Assembly: GCA_949299115.1 (NCBI GenBank)
Contig: CASFZH010000008.1
Location: 1 to 53,866 of the forward strand
Direction: 5' to 3'
Source: an uncultured Helicobacter sp.
GTDB taxonomy: Bacteria; Campylobacterota; Campylobacteria; Campylobacterales; Helicobacteraceae
DNA: 53,866 nt
This document shows, in pieces, positions 28,567-37,199 of this stretch. Numbering within the stretch: the first letter of the stretch is position 1; each line of letters begins with the position of its first letter. The translations under genes were made by a program, and so were the position numbers. The notes below the pieces were generated by a model. That model worked only from the letters and a program-made list of their open reading frames with translations. It was not told the DNA's origin and ran no database searches.

Positions 28567-29178
28567 ATGTTATTTTTACTCAAATCTCAAACATATTATT
28601 CCATTCTTTGCCTCTTATGTTTGCCTGTTTGTCTTTTAAAAGCACAAAATTATGGAGGGAATTATGATTGGCGTATGCTTGGCGGTGGTCCATTGCAAAT
28701 TGTTTCATTTCATATTGGAACTGTGACAAGTGTTACTCATGGCGGACAAACAGGATATAGTATAGGTGGAAGCATTGGGTGGAATTATCTCTCAAGCTTT
28801 TATGGTGCATTGCGTGGGGTAGACCATATTTTTGATATGGGAGTGCGAGTAAAATATAATTTTAATGATATTGGACAAAAAAGCCATATAGTTGGGGCTG
28901 AACTGTACTTACATTTTCCATGTAGTACCACCAATCTTTTTAGACATATGCCACAACCTCTATCATTAATTTTTGGAGGAGGAGGGATTTTTATGTATCC
29001 CAATACAGAATCTCTGTCTTCATCTGTTAATGGTCGTTATATTGAAGTTGGAATAGGTATCATGAAATATTTTGTTGTTAATGTTAATGTATTGTATCGC
29101 TGGAGCTTTTTTCCTAATAATTCTATTGGTGTGCTACCACTAGAACAAAGCTTTCATATCGAATTTGCCATTTTTTAG
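28567..29178 (+). CDS. Probable outer-membrane beta-barrel protein
   Basis: 203 residues. Signal peptide (hydrophobic segment about 12-25, ending KAQ). The mature part alternates glycine and aromatic residues in short beta-like strands and ends in an aromatic residue (HIEFAIF), the usual C-terminal signature of outer-membrane barrels. I do not recognise a named family. The ATG at 28567 has AAAGGA. It is divergent from gmhB and convergent with the small gene at 29545, with an inverted-repeat element between them. Confidence 0.6.
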   Translation: MLFLLKSQTYYSILCLLCLPVCLLKAQNYGGNYDWRMLGGGPLQIVSFHIGTVTSVTHGGQTGYSIGGSIGWNYLSSFYGALRGVDHIFDMGVRVKYNFNDIGQKSHIVGAELYLHFPCSTTNLFRHMPQPLSLIFGGGGIFMYPNTESLSSSVNGRYIEVGIGIMKYFVVNVNVLYRWSFFPNNSIGVLPLEQSFHIEFAIF

Positions 29179-29394
29179 GACATATTATTTAAAACTTTAT
29201 ACAATGTTGATTAGTTTGGCTATGTCAATAGAGAGCTTTATGGAGCTATTAACAAAAATAGTATTAGAATCAAAGCTAGCTTTATTTTTTTCTTTACTAT
29301 TATCTTTTTTGAATTAAACGCTACTATGTGATGGTAAAAACATGAATGAGAGTCAATGCCTAGTGAAGTTATAATATGCTATTGTAGTGCATGA

Positions 29395-29516
29395 ATCACA
29401 AAAATTTTCAATGAAATATTAGGTCAATGTTACTGCCCAATAACACTGCAATAATACCACGGCTCTGTTTAAGGGAGTCTCGTGTTACCTAATATTTAAT
29501 GGGGTATTTTTGTGAT
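29395..29516. repeat. 122-base element bounded by 30-base inverted repeats
   Basis: The arms 29395-29424 and 29487-29516 match at 25 of 30 positions by eye, both beginning ATCACAAAAAT and ending AAATATTAGGT when read inward. The 62-base centre holds a second imperfect palindrome (CACGGCTC...GAGTCTCGTG). The element sits between convergent genes. It could be a small non-coding mobile element or a large terminator. The rest of 29179-29544 shows nothing else. Confidence 0.65.
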
Positions 29517-29544
29517 GTAATATCTATACAATATGATGTTTGAG

Positions 29545-29718
29545 TTATGATTCTACTAAGCCGTATTTACGTGCAAGCTCTCCATAGCTTTGTCGCAGTA
29601 AAGCATTCCTAATATCCTTAAATCTTTGAGATTCTTTTAAACCTCTATCTTTCAAATCTTTAGCTTCTTTTGCTAACTCTTCTGCTTGCCCATAACTTGT
29701 TATAACAATATCTGCCAT
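29545..29718 (-). CDS. Small charged protein of unknown function
   Basis: 57 residues, MADIVITSYGQAEELAKEA at the start, mostly charged helix (KDLKDRGLKESQRF), ending ARKYGLVES. No membrane segment. The ATG at 29718 has AAGGAG at ideal spacing, and the short length and clean composition suggest a real gene. I do not recognise the family. Its upstream region holds a 13-A tract. glnA lies upstream on the same strand. Confidence 0.6.
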   Translation of the reverse strand: MADIVITSYGQAEELAKEAKDLKDRGLKESQRFKDIRNALLRQSYGELARKYGLVES

Positions 29719-30127
29719 AATTTTCTCCTTATTATAAAATGTAAGAGCCATTGTTTGTAATGGCAATGGGATTTTACAAAAAAAAAAAAATGAGTCAAGG
29801 GGAGAAAAGAGATTCTAAAAAATAAAGAATATTGTGTAGCACATTGTACTAGTAAGCTCATTAATAGTATGCAAATAATGCTGTACTTAAACTTACTCTC
29901 AATAATCATTGCAAAAGCAATGCAGCAGAATGCGACATGAAGCAATATTATTGTAACAATAAAACAAAAAAGTTTTGAATTTGAATCGTATTGAAGTTTA
30001 TTTTTGGGATAAGAGAATCCATGATTCTAAACTTTCTTTACAAGACATTCGGTATTAAGTAGTTTCATGGCAAGAATCCATGTTGATATGGTAACGCTGC
30101 GTCTTTATTGATATATGAATATTCAAT
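29719..30127. other. Gap between glnA and the small gene
   Basis: It holds the poly-A tract at 29778-29790 and a small palindrome (AGAATC, CAT, GATTCT at 30014-30028) that uses two AGAWTCT words. A hydrophobic frame on the minus strand (29945-29700) runs through the poly-A tract but has no RBS and is not called. Confidence 0.4.
29778..29790 (-). promoter_or_regulatory. 13-A/T tract upstream of the small gene
   Basis: Thirteen A on the plus strand, about 60 bases upstream of the ATG at 29718 on the coding strand. Its position near the promoter suggests possible length-dependent expression. No clear -10 was identified. Confidence 0.35.
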
Positions 30128-31567
30128 TTAACAGCTGTATGTTGAAATAAATTCAAATGGATGAGGTCTTGCTTCCCATGGCCAAATTTCTGTTTCAAAT
30201 TTATAGGCTTTATATACTTGCAAAAATTCTTCTGTAAATACATTGCCTCTTTTAAGGTATTCTTTATTTGCTAACATTTCTTCAATAGCACTACGTAGTG
30301 TGTGTGGAAGTTGTTTGATGCCTTTAGCACGAATTTCATCAAGGCTTAATTCAAAAAGATTTATATCCATTGGTTTGCCCGGGTCAATTTTATTATGAAT
30401 ACCATCAAGCCCAGCCATAAAGAGACTTGCAAAAGCAAGGTATGGATTGCTTGAACTATCTGGGAATCTAAACTCCATACGTTTTGCTTTTTCTCCTTGA
30501 TTGTATGGAATCCTCACACTTGCACTGCGATTTTGTGCAGAATATGTCAAAATGCTAGGGGCTTCAAATCCGGGTATTAATCTTTTATATGAATTTGTGC
30601 TAGCATTAGTAAAAGCTGCGACACTTCTTGCATGCTTTAAAACTCCACCAAGAAAATACAATGCCGTATCACTTAACCCTTGATAGCCATCGCCTGCAAA
30701 AGTATTTTTCCCGTTTTTCCAAATGCTGATATGCACATGCATACCACTACCATTATCGCCATATAAAGGCTTTGGCATAAATGTAGCAGTTTTACCGTTA
30801 AGATGTGCTACCATTTTTACAACATATTTCAGTTTTTGTACGTTATCTGCAGCCTCTAACATATTGCCGAATTTCACTCCAATCTCACATTGTCCTTGTG
30901 CAACTTCATGGTGTACAACAAATGTTTCCAATCCAACTTGATTCAGCACCTTTACCATTTCAGCACGAATGTCGATTAGCGAATCTACTGGAGCAATAGG
31001 AAAATAGCCACCTTTTGTCCCAGGTCTATGTCCAATATTGCCACCTGCTTCAAAAGTTCTGTCTCTATTCCATTCTCCCTCTTCTGTATCAACTTCATAA
31101 TATTGACAATTAATAGAATCTCTCATTTTAATGCTATCAAATACAAAAAATTCATTTTCTGGTCCAAAATATACTACATCTCCAACTCCCGTATCAACAA
31201 GGTGCTTCATGGCTCTTTTTACAATGCTACGAGGACATTTTTCATAAGGTTGATTTTTATAAATGTCCCAAATATCACAGAAAACAACGACAGTAGTGTC
31301 TGCTGTAAAAGGATCAATAAAATATCTTACAAGGTCTGGAATGAGAATCATATCTGATTTATTGATAGGTTGCCACGCTGCAAGACTTGATGCGTCAAAA
31401 GGGAGTCCTTCGAAACTTTTTTCATCAATGGCTGACATTGAAAAGCTAATATGATGCCATGTCCCTTTAATATCAGTGAATCTAAAATCCACAAATTCTA
31501 CTTCATTGTCTTTGCAAAATGTTAAAAACTCTTTAATTTGTGCTTGTTTGTTGTCTGTATTAGTCAT
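30128..31567 (-). CDS. glnA: Glutamine synthetase, type I
   Basis: About 479 residues. ATP-dependent ammonia assimilation: glutamate plus ammonia to glutamine, cytoplasmic dodecamer. Blocks: [17 protein letters not shown] (beta-grasp), [12 protein letters not shown] (metal-binding Glu), [27 protein letters not shown] (metal/ATP His), NRSASVRIP (Arg) and [13 protein letters not shown] (C-terminus). The adenylylation site, tyrosine in NLYDL of E. coli, is phenylalanine here ([11 protein letters not shown]), as reported for the H. pylori enzyme, so covalent control by adenylylation is not expected. ATG at 31567 follows GAGGAG. A possible operator lies about 80 bases upstream. Confidence 0.96.
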   Translation of the reverse strand: MTNTDNKQAQIKEFLTFCKDNEVEFVDFRFTDIKGTWHHISFSMSAIDEKSFEGLPFDASSLAAWQPINKSDMILIPDLVRYFIDPFTADTTVVVFCDIWDIYKNQPYEKCPRSIVKRAMKHLVDTGVGDVVYFGPENEFFVFDSIKMRDSINCQYYEVDTEEGEWNRDRTFEAGGNIGHRPGTKGGYFPIAPVDSLIDIRAEMVKVLNQVGLETFVVHHEVAQGQCEIGVKFGNMLEAADNVQKLKYVVKMVAHLNGKTATFMPKPLYGDNGSGMHVHISIWKNGKNTFAGDGYQGLSDTALYFLGGVLKHARSVAAFTNASTNSYKRLIPGFEAPSILTYSAQNRSASVRIPYNQGEKAKRMEFRFPDSSSNPYLAFASLFMAGLDGIHNKIDPGKPMDINLFELSLDEIRAKGIKQLPHTLRSAIEEMLANKEYLKRGNVFTEEFLQVYKAYKFETEIWPWEARPHPFEFISTYSC

Positions 31568-31605
31568 TATAACGCTCCTCATATTTTTTAAATACTCCAA
31601 GTATA

Positions 31606-31662
31606 TCATATTTAAACAAAAAATCAGCAAAAAATGAAAATTTTTTGAATACAATTTGTATT
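31606..31662 (-). promoter_or_regulatory. Putative glnA promoter and palindromic operator
   Basis: On the minus strand TATGAT (31606-31611) is a plausible -10 about 40 bases before the ATG. Upstream, AATACAATTTGTATT (31648-31662) is a palindrome with perfect 7-base arms and a single central base, placed where an activator or repressor could act. No known Helicobacter regulator consensus was matched. Confidence 0.35.
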
Positions 31663-31850
31663 ACAATTTTTCATTGGTTTTGGTGTTACAAGTAGATTCT
31701 CTAACCATCTAAAAATATAATGCCAAGAATTCTATAATGTCATGTAGAAAAATATGTTACACAATATTATCTCATAGGTTTGTGGTGTCTGTAATTTATA
31801 AAGAGAGATGAATCATGAATCACTAAAAGCCTTTTAGATAGCATAAGAAT

Positions 31851-31948
31851 CTTGATTGTATTGTGCTTATAAATTTTATATTTTTTGATAGTTTTAAAGA
31901 AATAACGGTGCGGTAGCACAATATGGTGCTATAAGCACAATTATCAAG
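31851..31948. repeat. Structured inverted-repeat element upstream of glnA
   Basis: CTTGATTGTATTGTGCTTATA (31851-31871) pairs imperfectly with TATAAGCACAATTATCAAG (31930-31948). Inside is a second hairpin, TAGCAC/GTGCTA. The words ATAACGGTGC in the centre recur near 48731, in another gap. It could be a small mobile element or a structured RNA. Confidence 0.4.
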
Positions 31949-32594
31949 ATTGCAATTTGTATCTATTATGATGGTATTATGTTGTCCTATTGGAAGTCAT
32001 TGCCCTAATGCTGTTTCGTGGGATAGAATCTTTACTATCAAATTTTTTGTATTTCAAAGGATAAAAGAAAGTAGAATAGTATCATGACAGTGAGCAATAA
32101 GCCTAGAGTTTCTATCTAATTATCCTTATATTGTAATCAATAGTATTATCTCTAAATATAGGAGGATAACAAAAAATAAGGCACAAACACAACATTTCTA
32201 TCTCACAAAATTTTAATAAATTTATCAGAAACAATGGGAGTTGTAGTGTAGTGATTATGCGTGATATAAAAAATGTAAGCATAATGAAGCCACATTGTAA
32301 TGTTTAACAAGTTTCAGTTCTAAGCACTCACATTTTTCTTAATGGAATGGGATTTGTTGTTTTTATTTTATAAACTGCAAATAAATGCCAATCTTGTTAG
32401 ATTCTAACACAATAGACAAAATCCTTATATAACACAGTTATTTCCTGCTGTATGCAATATAATTGGTAGTCTATCTTATATTTTGTATTGCGAATCATTC
32501 TTTCTTAGAGTATCTGTGGTTTGGTATAATTTTACAAAAATTACCAATATTGACACATCGGATTATTACTATAATCAACAGTATAATCACAGAT

Positions 32595-33032
32595 TTATTT
32601 CCCCACATCTCCTTGTAATACAACTATTGCAAAGAGTTTGCCAACCTTACATTGGAAAGTTTGCTTACTATTATGAGGCTCTGTAGCTGCATGACTTATA
32701 GTGTTGAGTATTTTTGTGCCACCATTTTTTATAGCCTGTTCTTGCATATCTTTTATGGCAAAGAATAAAAGATTTTCACAGACTTTTTTTGAATCTTTAA
32801 AGATAATATGTGTCATTTTGCTTGCTATAATATCTTTTTTGAGAATTTTTATACCACTACTCTTGTTTTTTCCGAATTTAATAGAAACATAGGGGTATAA
32901 TATTGCTTTGGCTTCTTTATTTTTTTGCAAATTGGGTATTATGAGGTATCGCATATCGGATTGTGTGGAAGTATCTTTTGCCCACACATGACATATTATG
33001 CAATAAAAAAGTATTGATATGTATTTTTTCAT
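32595..33032 (-). CDS. Secreted protein of the small family often mislabelled 'excinuclease ABC subunit A'
   Basis: About 145 residues with a signal peptide (MKKYISILFYCIICHVWA). The second half, with CENLLFFAIKDMQEQAIKNG, GTKILNTISHA and QTFQCKVGKLFAIVVLQGDV, follows the pattern C...F..A...MQ..A...GG..v.Ni.S......F.C..G....V.L.Gdv. I associate this with short periplasmic proteins labelled excinuclease by mistake. They share nothing with UvrA, and their function is unknown. ATG at 33032 is preferred over 33044 because AGGA lies 9 bases before it. It is a single gene between two gaps. Confidence 0.6.
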   Translation of the reverse strand: MKKYISILFYCIICHVWAKDTSTQSDMRYLIIPNLQKNKEAKAILYPYVSIKFGKNKSSGIKILKKDIIASKMTHIIFKDSKKVCENLLFFAIKDMQEQAIKNGGTKILNTISHAATEPHNSKQTFQCKVGKLFAIVVLQGDVGK

Positions 33033-33414
33033 TGTATCCTGCATATTGCTAAATTCTTGTTAAGATTATAACCCAAAATACAGCTCTTTACTATAAAAAA
33101 TATAAAATGTTAAAAATATGCGTAAGGTTTAGGGTGATTAATAGCGGATTGTTTTTGAGATTCTCAATCTATTTAATTCTATTCTACAATAAATTAAATA
33201 AATTGCATTATAGCCCTAACATCTATATTTGTATCAAATATGCAATTTAAGAGTTATAGAGTTTGCAATATAAAATATCTTTATCTTATTTCTACACATT
33301 GTTGAGGTATGTTATAGAATCGCATTGCATTATAGATATAATCACGGCTAGTTTGATTCTAACTTCATGAGTTATTCATATTTTGTAAGTTTTTATTCCT
33401 TCACATTTATGTAT
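33033..33414. other. Gap downstream of mfd
   Basis: About 380 A+T-rich bases. No RBS-linked frame, no strong hairpin and no repeat seen, apart from scattered AGAWTCT words. Confidence 0.35.
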
Positions 33415-36400
33415 CTATGAAATTTGTGCCTTTAAAAGTGTTTTTAAATGGCTTTTTATGCTTAAAAGTATATCGTCATCATCTTTAGTGGGTGCTTTTA
33501 TATAAGCTCTTGTGCCATCAGAAAATGTTATACTAATATTGTTAGCGGCATTACTTATAGCTTTGATGTGTAGCTTTGTGGCAAGGACTTTTATGATAAT
33601 AATCTCTAAAAATTGTAAGCTATATGTGTCAAGCTTACCAAATCGCTGTTCGATTTCTCCTTCAATTTCATGCACTTCTTGCTCACTTGTTACAGATGAA
33701 AGTCGCCTGTATAATTCAAGACGCATTCTTTCACTTGTTATAAGTGAATCATTAAGAAAGGCAGATACTGATAGTTTGAGGTCAATTTTATTTTCTTTTG
33801 TGCCACTCTGCAATAATTCTTGCAATGTTTCTTCTAAAAGTCGCACATACATGCCAAAGCCTACTTGCTTAATGTGCCCACTTTGTGCACTACCCAATAG
33901 ATTTCCTCCCCCGCGAATCTCTAAATCATGATATGCAAGAGATGCACCACTTCCTAAATAAGAGTTTTTTTCTAAAGCCAAAAGTCTTTTTGCTGCTTCC
34001 TCATTGATATTTTCTTTTGTGAGTAAATAACAGAATCCAACGGTTTTACCTCTCCCAACTCTACCACGTAATTGATGTAAATCAGCAATACCAAAATTAT
34101 GGGCTTCATCTATAATAATAGTATTTGCATTTGGCAAATGGATACCAGATTCTACAATAGAAGTACACAGCAATACATCATATTTTCTATGGAAAAAGTC
34201 TAGCATACTTTGTTGAGTCTCTTTTGGATTAACTTGTGAATGCAGGATTACGATTCTAAGATGTGGCAAAAGTGTGAGTAAATACTTTTTAATATGTATA
34301 ATTTTTGCAATATTATTATAAATGTAAAAAACTTGCCCACCTCTACGCAATTCTCTTGTAATGACTTCTTTAATAAGAGAATCTTTTTTGATTTTAACAA
34401 ATGTTTTGCTTTCTTGTTTAAAAAATGGTGGTGTTTTTAATTCACTAATAGCCTTAAGCTTGGAATATGCCATATTAAGTGTTCTAGGGATTGGTGTAGC
34501 GGACATAGATAAAACATGTGTAGTAAGACTTTTTTGTTTCAAAATCTCCTTTTGCTTCACCCCAAACTTATGTTCTTCATCGATAACAATCAATCCAAGA
34601 TTAGAAAGTGTAAGATTAAAAATAGCATGTGTCCCAATGACAATATGTACCTTATTATCTTGCAGGGCAGATTCTAAAAATGCTTTTTGCTTTGTGGTTG
34701 TGAATCTATCGATTTTTGCTATATGCAATGTTGTATCATTGGGGAGACTTAAGCCCTCTAGCCTTTCTTTAAAGCTTTCAAAATGTTGATGGCAAAGCAG
34801 AGTCGTTGGCACAAGCACAATGCTTACAAAGCCATTTAATGCTGCAGCATAACAGAGACTCATAGCTACTTCTGTTTTCCCGAAACCAACATCACCATTG
34901 AGCAGTCTGTCCATAACGATACCACTTTTAAGGTCTTTGAGGCTTTCTGTAATAGCATTATTTTGGTCTTTAGTGAGTTCAAAACCCCGTTTTTCTTCAA
35001 ATTGCTGATAGGCAATAAGTTGCTTAGGTGAATCAAGGCGAATAATTGCTCCTTTACTTAATTCCCTTTGAGCTTGGACTTTGATAATCTGATTAGCGAT
35101 TTCCAAAAGCTTTTCTTTTATCGAGTCTTTTAATTTCAAAAAGCCTGATTTTCCTAATTTATCAAGTTTTACATGAGAATCATAGGCACTATATCGCTCA
35201 ATCAAATTAAGATTCTCTACCGGTAACAGTAATCTATCGTCATTGGCATATACAATGCTTATAAAATCTTTTAGCCCACCCATAATACTTACTTGCTTAA
35301 TGCACTCAAAGATGCCAATGCCATATTCACTATGCACAACAAATTCACCAACTTTTAGCGAATCTAACTCAAGTTTAATGTGTTTTTTTGTTTTGTGCTG
35401 TATTTTTTGCAGACTTATAAAAAGTGCATCTGGTAGAGCAATATTGCAATAAAATGGTGTAATGATAATACGTTTAAAATGCGTGCTATCTAAATCTAAT
35501 GATTTTATAGTCGCTTTAGTGTGGCTTAAAAGATAAATATTTTTATTTTTATTAAGCTTTATGGTTGGTAAAAGATTTGCTGTTTTGATATATTCCATAT
35601 CTTTACTTTGAGAATCTTTTGGCATGGCAAAGATTCTAAACTTTTGATTATTATGCGGTAAGATTTCTGGCATAACAAATGCAAGATTTTCGGTGTATTC
35701 TTTCAAGCCTTCTAGGGTAAAAATATGCGGGTATGTTTCTAAAAAATTTATCCCGCCAATGTCTTTTAAAAACCAAAATCCAAGTGAATGAATGCTTTTT
35801 TCAAGTGTATCATGGGCAATGTTGGCAATACACGATTCCAAAAAATCATATTGTTTCGGATTCAGGCTAAACATAGCAGGATTAATGCGGACTGTCTCAA
35901 GCTCTTCTTTTTGACTTAATTGCGTTTCGGTACTGAAATAGCGAATACTCTCAATTTCTGTATCAAAAAAGCTAAGACGAATCGGATTTTCTGAATTTGC
36001 AATAAAAATATCTATAATATCACCTCTATGTGAAAATTCACCTTGCATTTCCACAATTTCAACACTTTCATAACCATAATAAATAAGCTTTTCAATGACG
36101 TCGTGTATGCTGATATGTTCGTGTAATGTGAGTATAAAGCTACACAATAAATCTTTATTTGGTAAAAATGCCATGAGTGTGTGTGGTGGTGTTATAAGTG
36201 TTTGTGTGCAGTTGTTTTCATACCATTGTGTTAATTTTGCAAAGAGTTCACAGAATTCTTCATAAAAGACTTGTGTGCTATCATAAGGGCTTAAACGAAT
36301 ATCAGGCAGGATAATAGGCAATTTTGATTCTGTAATGCTCGATTCTATAATATGGGAATCTGTATTATGAATATGAGTATGTAGAGTTTCTACAAAAGAT

Positions 36401-36807
36401 AGGGCATTTCCACATAAGGCTAATTCATCACTAGAGCAAATAATGATTTTTGGAAATTGCATAGATTGATTGAGAGAATCTTGATTTTTTGTGTTATCAC
36501 ATATAGATGTCTCGTGGAATGTGCAACATTGAAAGAAATCTTGAATAGTTGTAAGTGATGTTTGTGTTGTAGAATCTTGGTGTTTAAGATGTTGCTTATA
36601 AGATTCCCTAGTTTTTTCCCACATATCAATAAGGTTTTTATATGACTGCTTGTCTTGTGATATTGTCGTATCTATTTCTTGTGGTATGGGATTAGATTCT
36701 AATAGTCCTAAAGTCGTGCTATCACATTCCCAATATTGCATTATCTGTGATATTTTGTTGGTATAAAAAAAATTATAAATAATACTTTGAATATTCGGTG
36801 TTATCAT
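33415..36807 (-). CDS. mfd: Transcription-repair coupling factor
   Basis: 1130 residues. Mfd displaces RNA polymerase stalled at DNA damage and recruits UvrA. N-terminal UvrB-like part (about 1-420). RNA-polymerase-interacting domain near 480-560 (LKVGEFVVHSEYGIGIFE). Superfamily 2 motor with NGDVGFGKTEVAMSL (Walker A, about 635), VIDEEHKFGVKQKE (motif II, about 742) and SMSATPIPRTLNMA (motif III). TRG-type block LRGRVGRGKTVGFCY. C-terminal domain near 1000-1130. Several insertion-like Ser/Thr/Gln/His-rich stretches occur in the first 170 residues, longer than expected, for example around 58-125. The ATG at 36807 lacks a strong RBS. Confidence 0.95.
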   Translation of the reverse strand: MITPNIQSIIYNFFYTNKISQIMQYWECDSTTLGLLESNPIPQEIDTTISQDKQSYKNLIDMWEKTRESYKQHLKHQDSTTQTSLTTIQDFFQCCTFHETSICDNTKNQDSLNQSMQFPKIIICSSDELALCGNALSFVETLHTHIHNTDSHIIESSITESKLPIILPDIRLSPYDSTQVFYEEFCELFAKLTQWYENNCTQTLITPPHTLMAFLPNKDLLCSFILTLHEHISIHDVIEKLIYYGYESVEIVEMQGEFSHRGDIIDIFIANSENPIRLSFFDTEIESIRYFSTETQLSQKEELETVRINPAMFSLNPKQYDFLESCIANIAHDTLEKSIHSLGFWFLKDIGGINFLETYPHIFTLEGLKEYTENLAFVMPEILPHNNQKFRIFAMPKDSQSKDMEYIKTANLLPTIKLNKNKNIYLLSHTKATIKSLDLDSTHFKRIIITPFYCNIALPDALFISLQKIQHKTKKHIKLELDSLKVGEFVVHSEYGIGIFECIKQVSIMGGLKDFISIVYANDDRLLLPVENLNLIERYSAYDSHVKLDKLGKSGFLKLKDSIKEKLLEIANQIIKVQAQRELSKGAIIRLDSPKQLIAYQQFEEKRGFELTKDQNNAITESLKDLKSGIVMDRLLNGDVGFGKTEVAMSLCYAAALNGFVSIVLVPTTLLCHQHFESFKERLEGLSLPNDTTLHIAKIDRFTTTKQKAFLESALQDNKVHIVIGTHAIFNLTLSNLGLIVIDEEHKFGVKQKEILKQKSLTTHVLSMSATPIPRTLNMAYSKLKAISELKTPPFFKQESKTFVKIKKDSLIKEVITRELRRGGQVFYIYNNIAKIIHIKKYLLTLLPHLRIVILHSQVNPKETQQSMLDFFHRKYDVLLCTSIVESGIHLPNANTIIIDEAHNFGIADLHQLRGRVGRGKTVGFCYLLTKENINEEAAKRLLALEKNSYLGSGASLAYHDLEIRGGGNLLGSAQSGHIKQVGFGMYVRLLEETLQELLQSGTKENKIDLKLSVSAFLNDSLITSERMRLELYRRLSSVTSEQEVHEIEGEIEQRFGKLDTYSLQFLEIIIIKVLATKLHIKAISNAANNISITFSDGTRAYIKAPTKDDDDILLSIKSHLKTLLKAQIS

Positions 36808-37199
36808 GTTGCACTCTTATAATTTTAGGATAAGAAAAGGAATTATAACTTAAGTTATTGAGTAAGCTTAAAAACTTGAAAGATTTTTTATATTTTAATG
36901 CTAATTAAAACTATATTTGCATAGCAAACTAAAATAATCTTTTGTATTTTCATTATGTTTTGTCCATACATTTTGTACGAGCTTTATACCAAACACATGA
37001 ATACTATCAAAGAAATACATGTAGAAATGTTTAAATTTATGCCAATAATCTTACTAGATAACTTAAATTTCAATATTTATGTTAGCTTGTATGCAAAACC
37101 AATGTACTTAATTTATTAAACCATGTAGTAATAACTGTATACTCAAAACTATGAATGTTATGGTAAAATTCAGCCGAAATTATGACAATAAGGGTAGTC
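36808..37199. other. Divergent promoter region between mfd and the poly-G gene
   Basis: About 390 A+T-rich bases. It must serve both mfd and the plus-strand gene. No operator-like repeat or convincing -10 can be singled out. Confidence 0.35.

Larger units (their letters stand above)
31568..32594. other. About 1 kb gap upstream of glnA
   Basis: It holds the glnA promoter and the inverted repeat at 31851-31948. The rest shows no frame with an RBS and a believable protein. A 67-codon plus-strand frame at 32483-32686 has odd composition, no RBS and overlaps the gene at 32595, so it is not called. An RNA gene or decayed gene is possible. Confidence 0.35.

Noticed and set aside
29425..29486. Centre of the 122-base element as a tRNA or known riboswitch
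   Set aside because: No cloverleaf, no T-loop words and no match to riboswitch cores that I know.
29700..29945. Hydrophobic minus-strand frame of 81 codons across the poly-A tract
   Set aside because: No RBS, composition follows A+T-rich DNA, it overlaps the start of the well-supported small gene at 29545-29718, and it depends on the homopolymer length.
32483..32686. Plus-strand 67-codon frame between glnA and the secreted small protein
   Set aside because: No RBS, unusual Tyr/Gln-rich composition, and it overlaps the 3' end of the better supported minus-strand gene.
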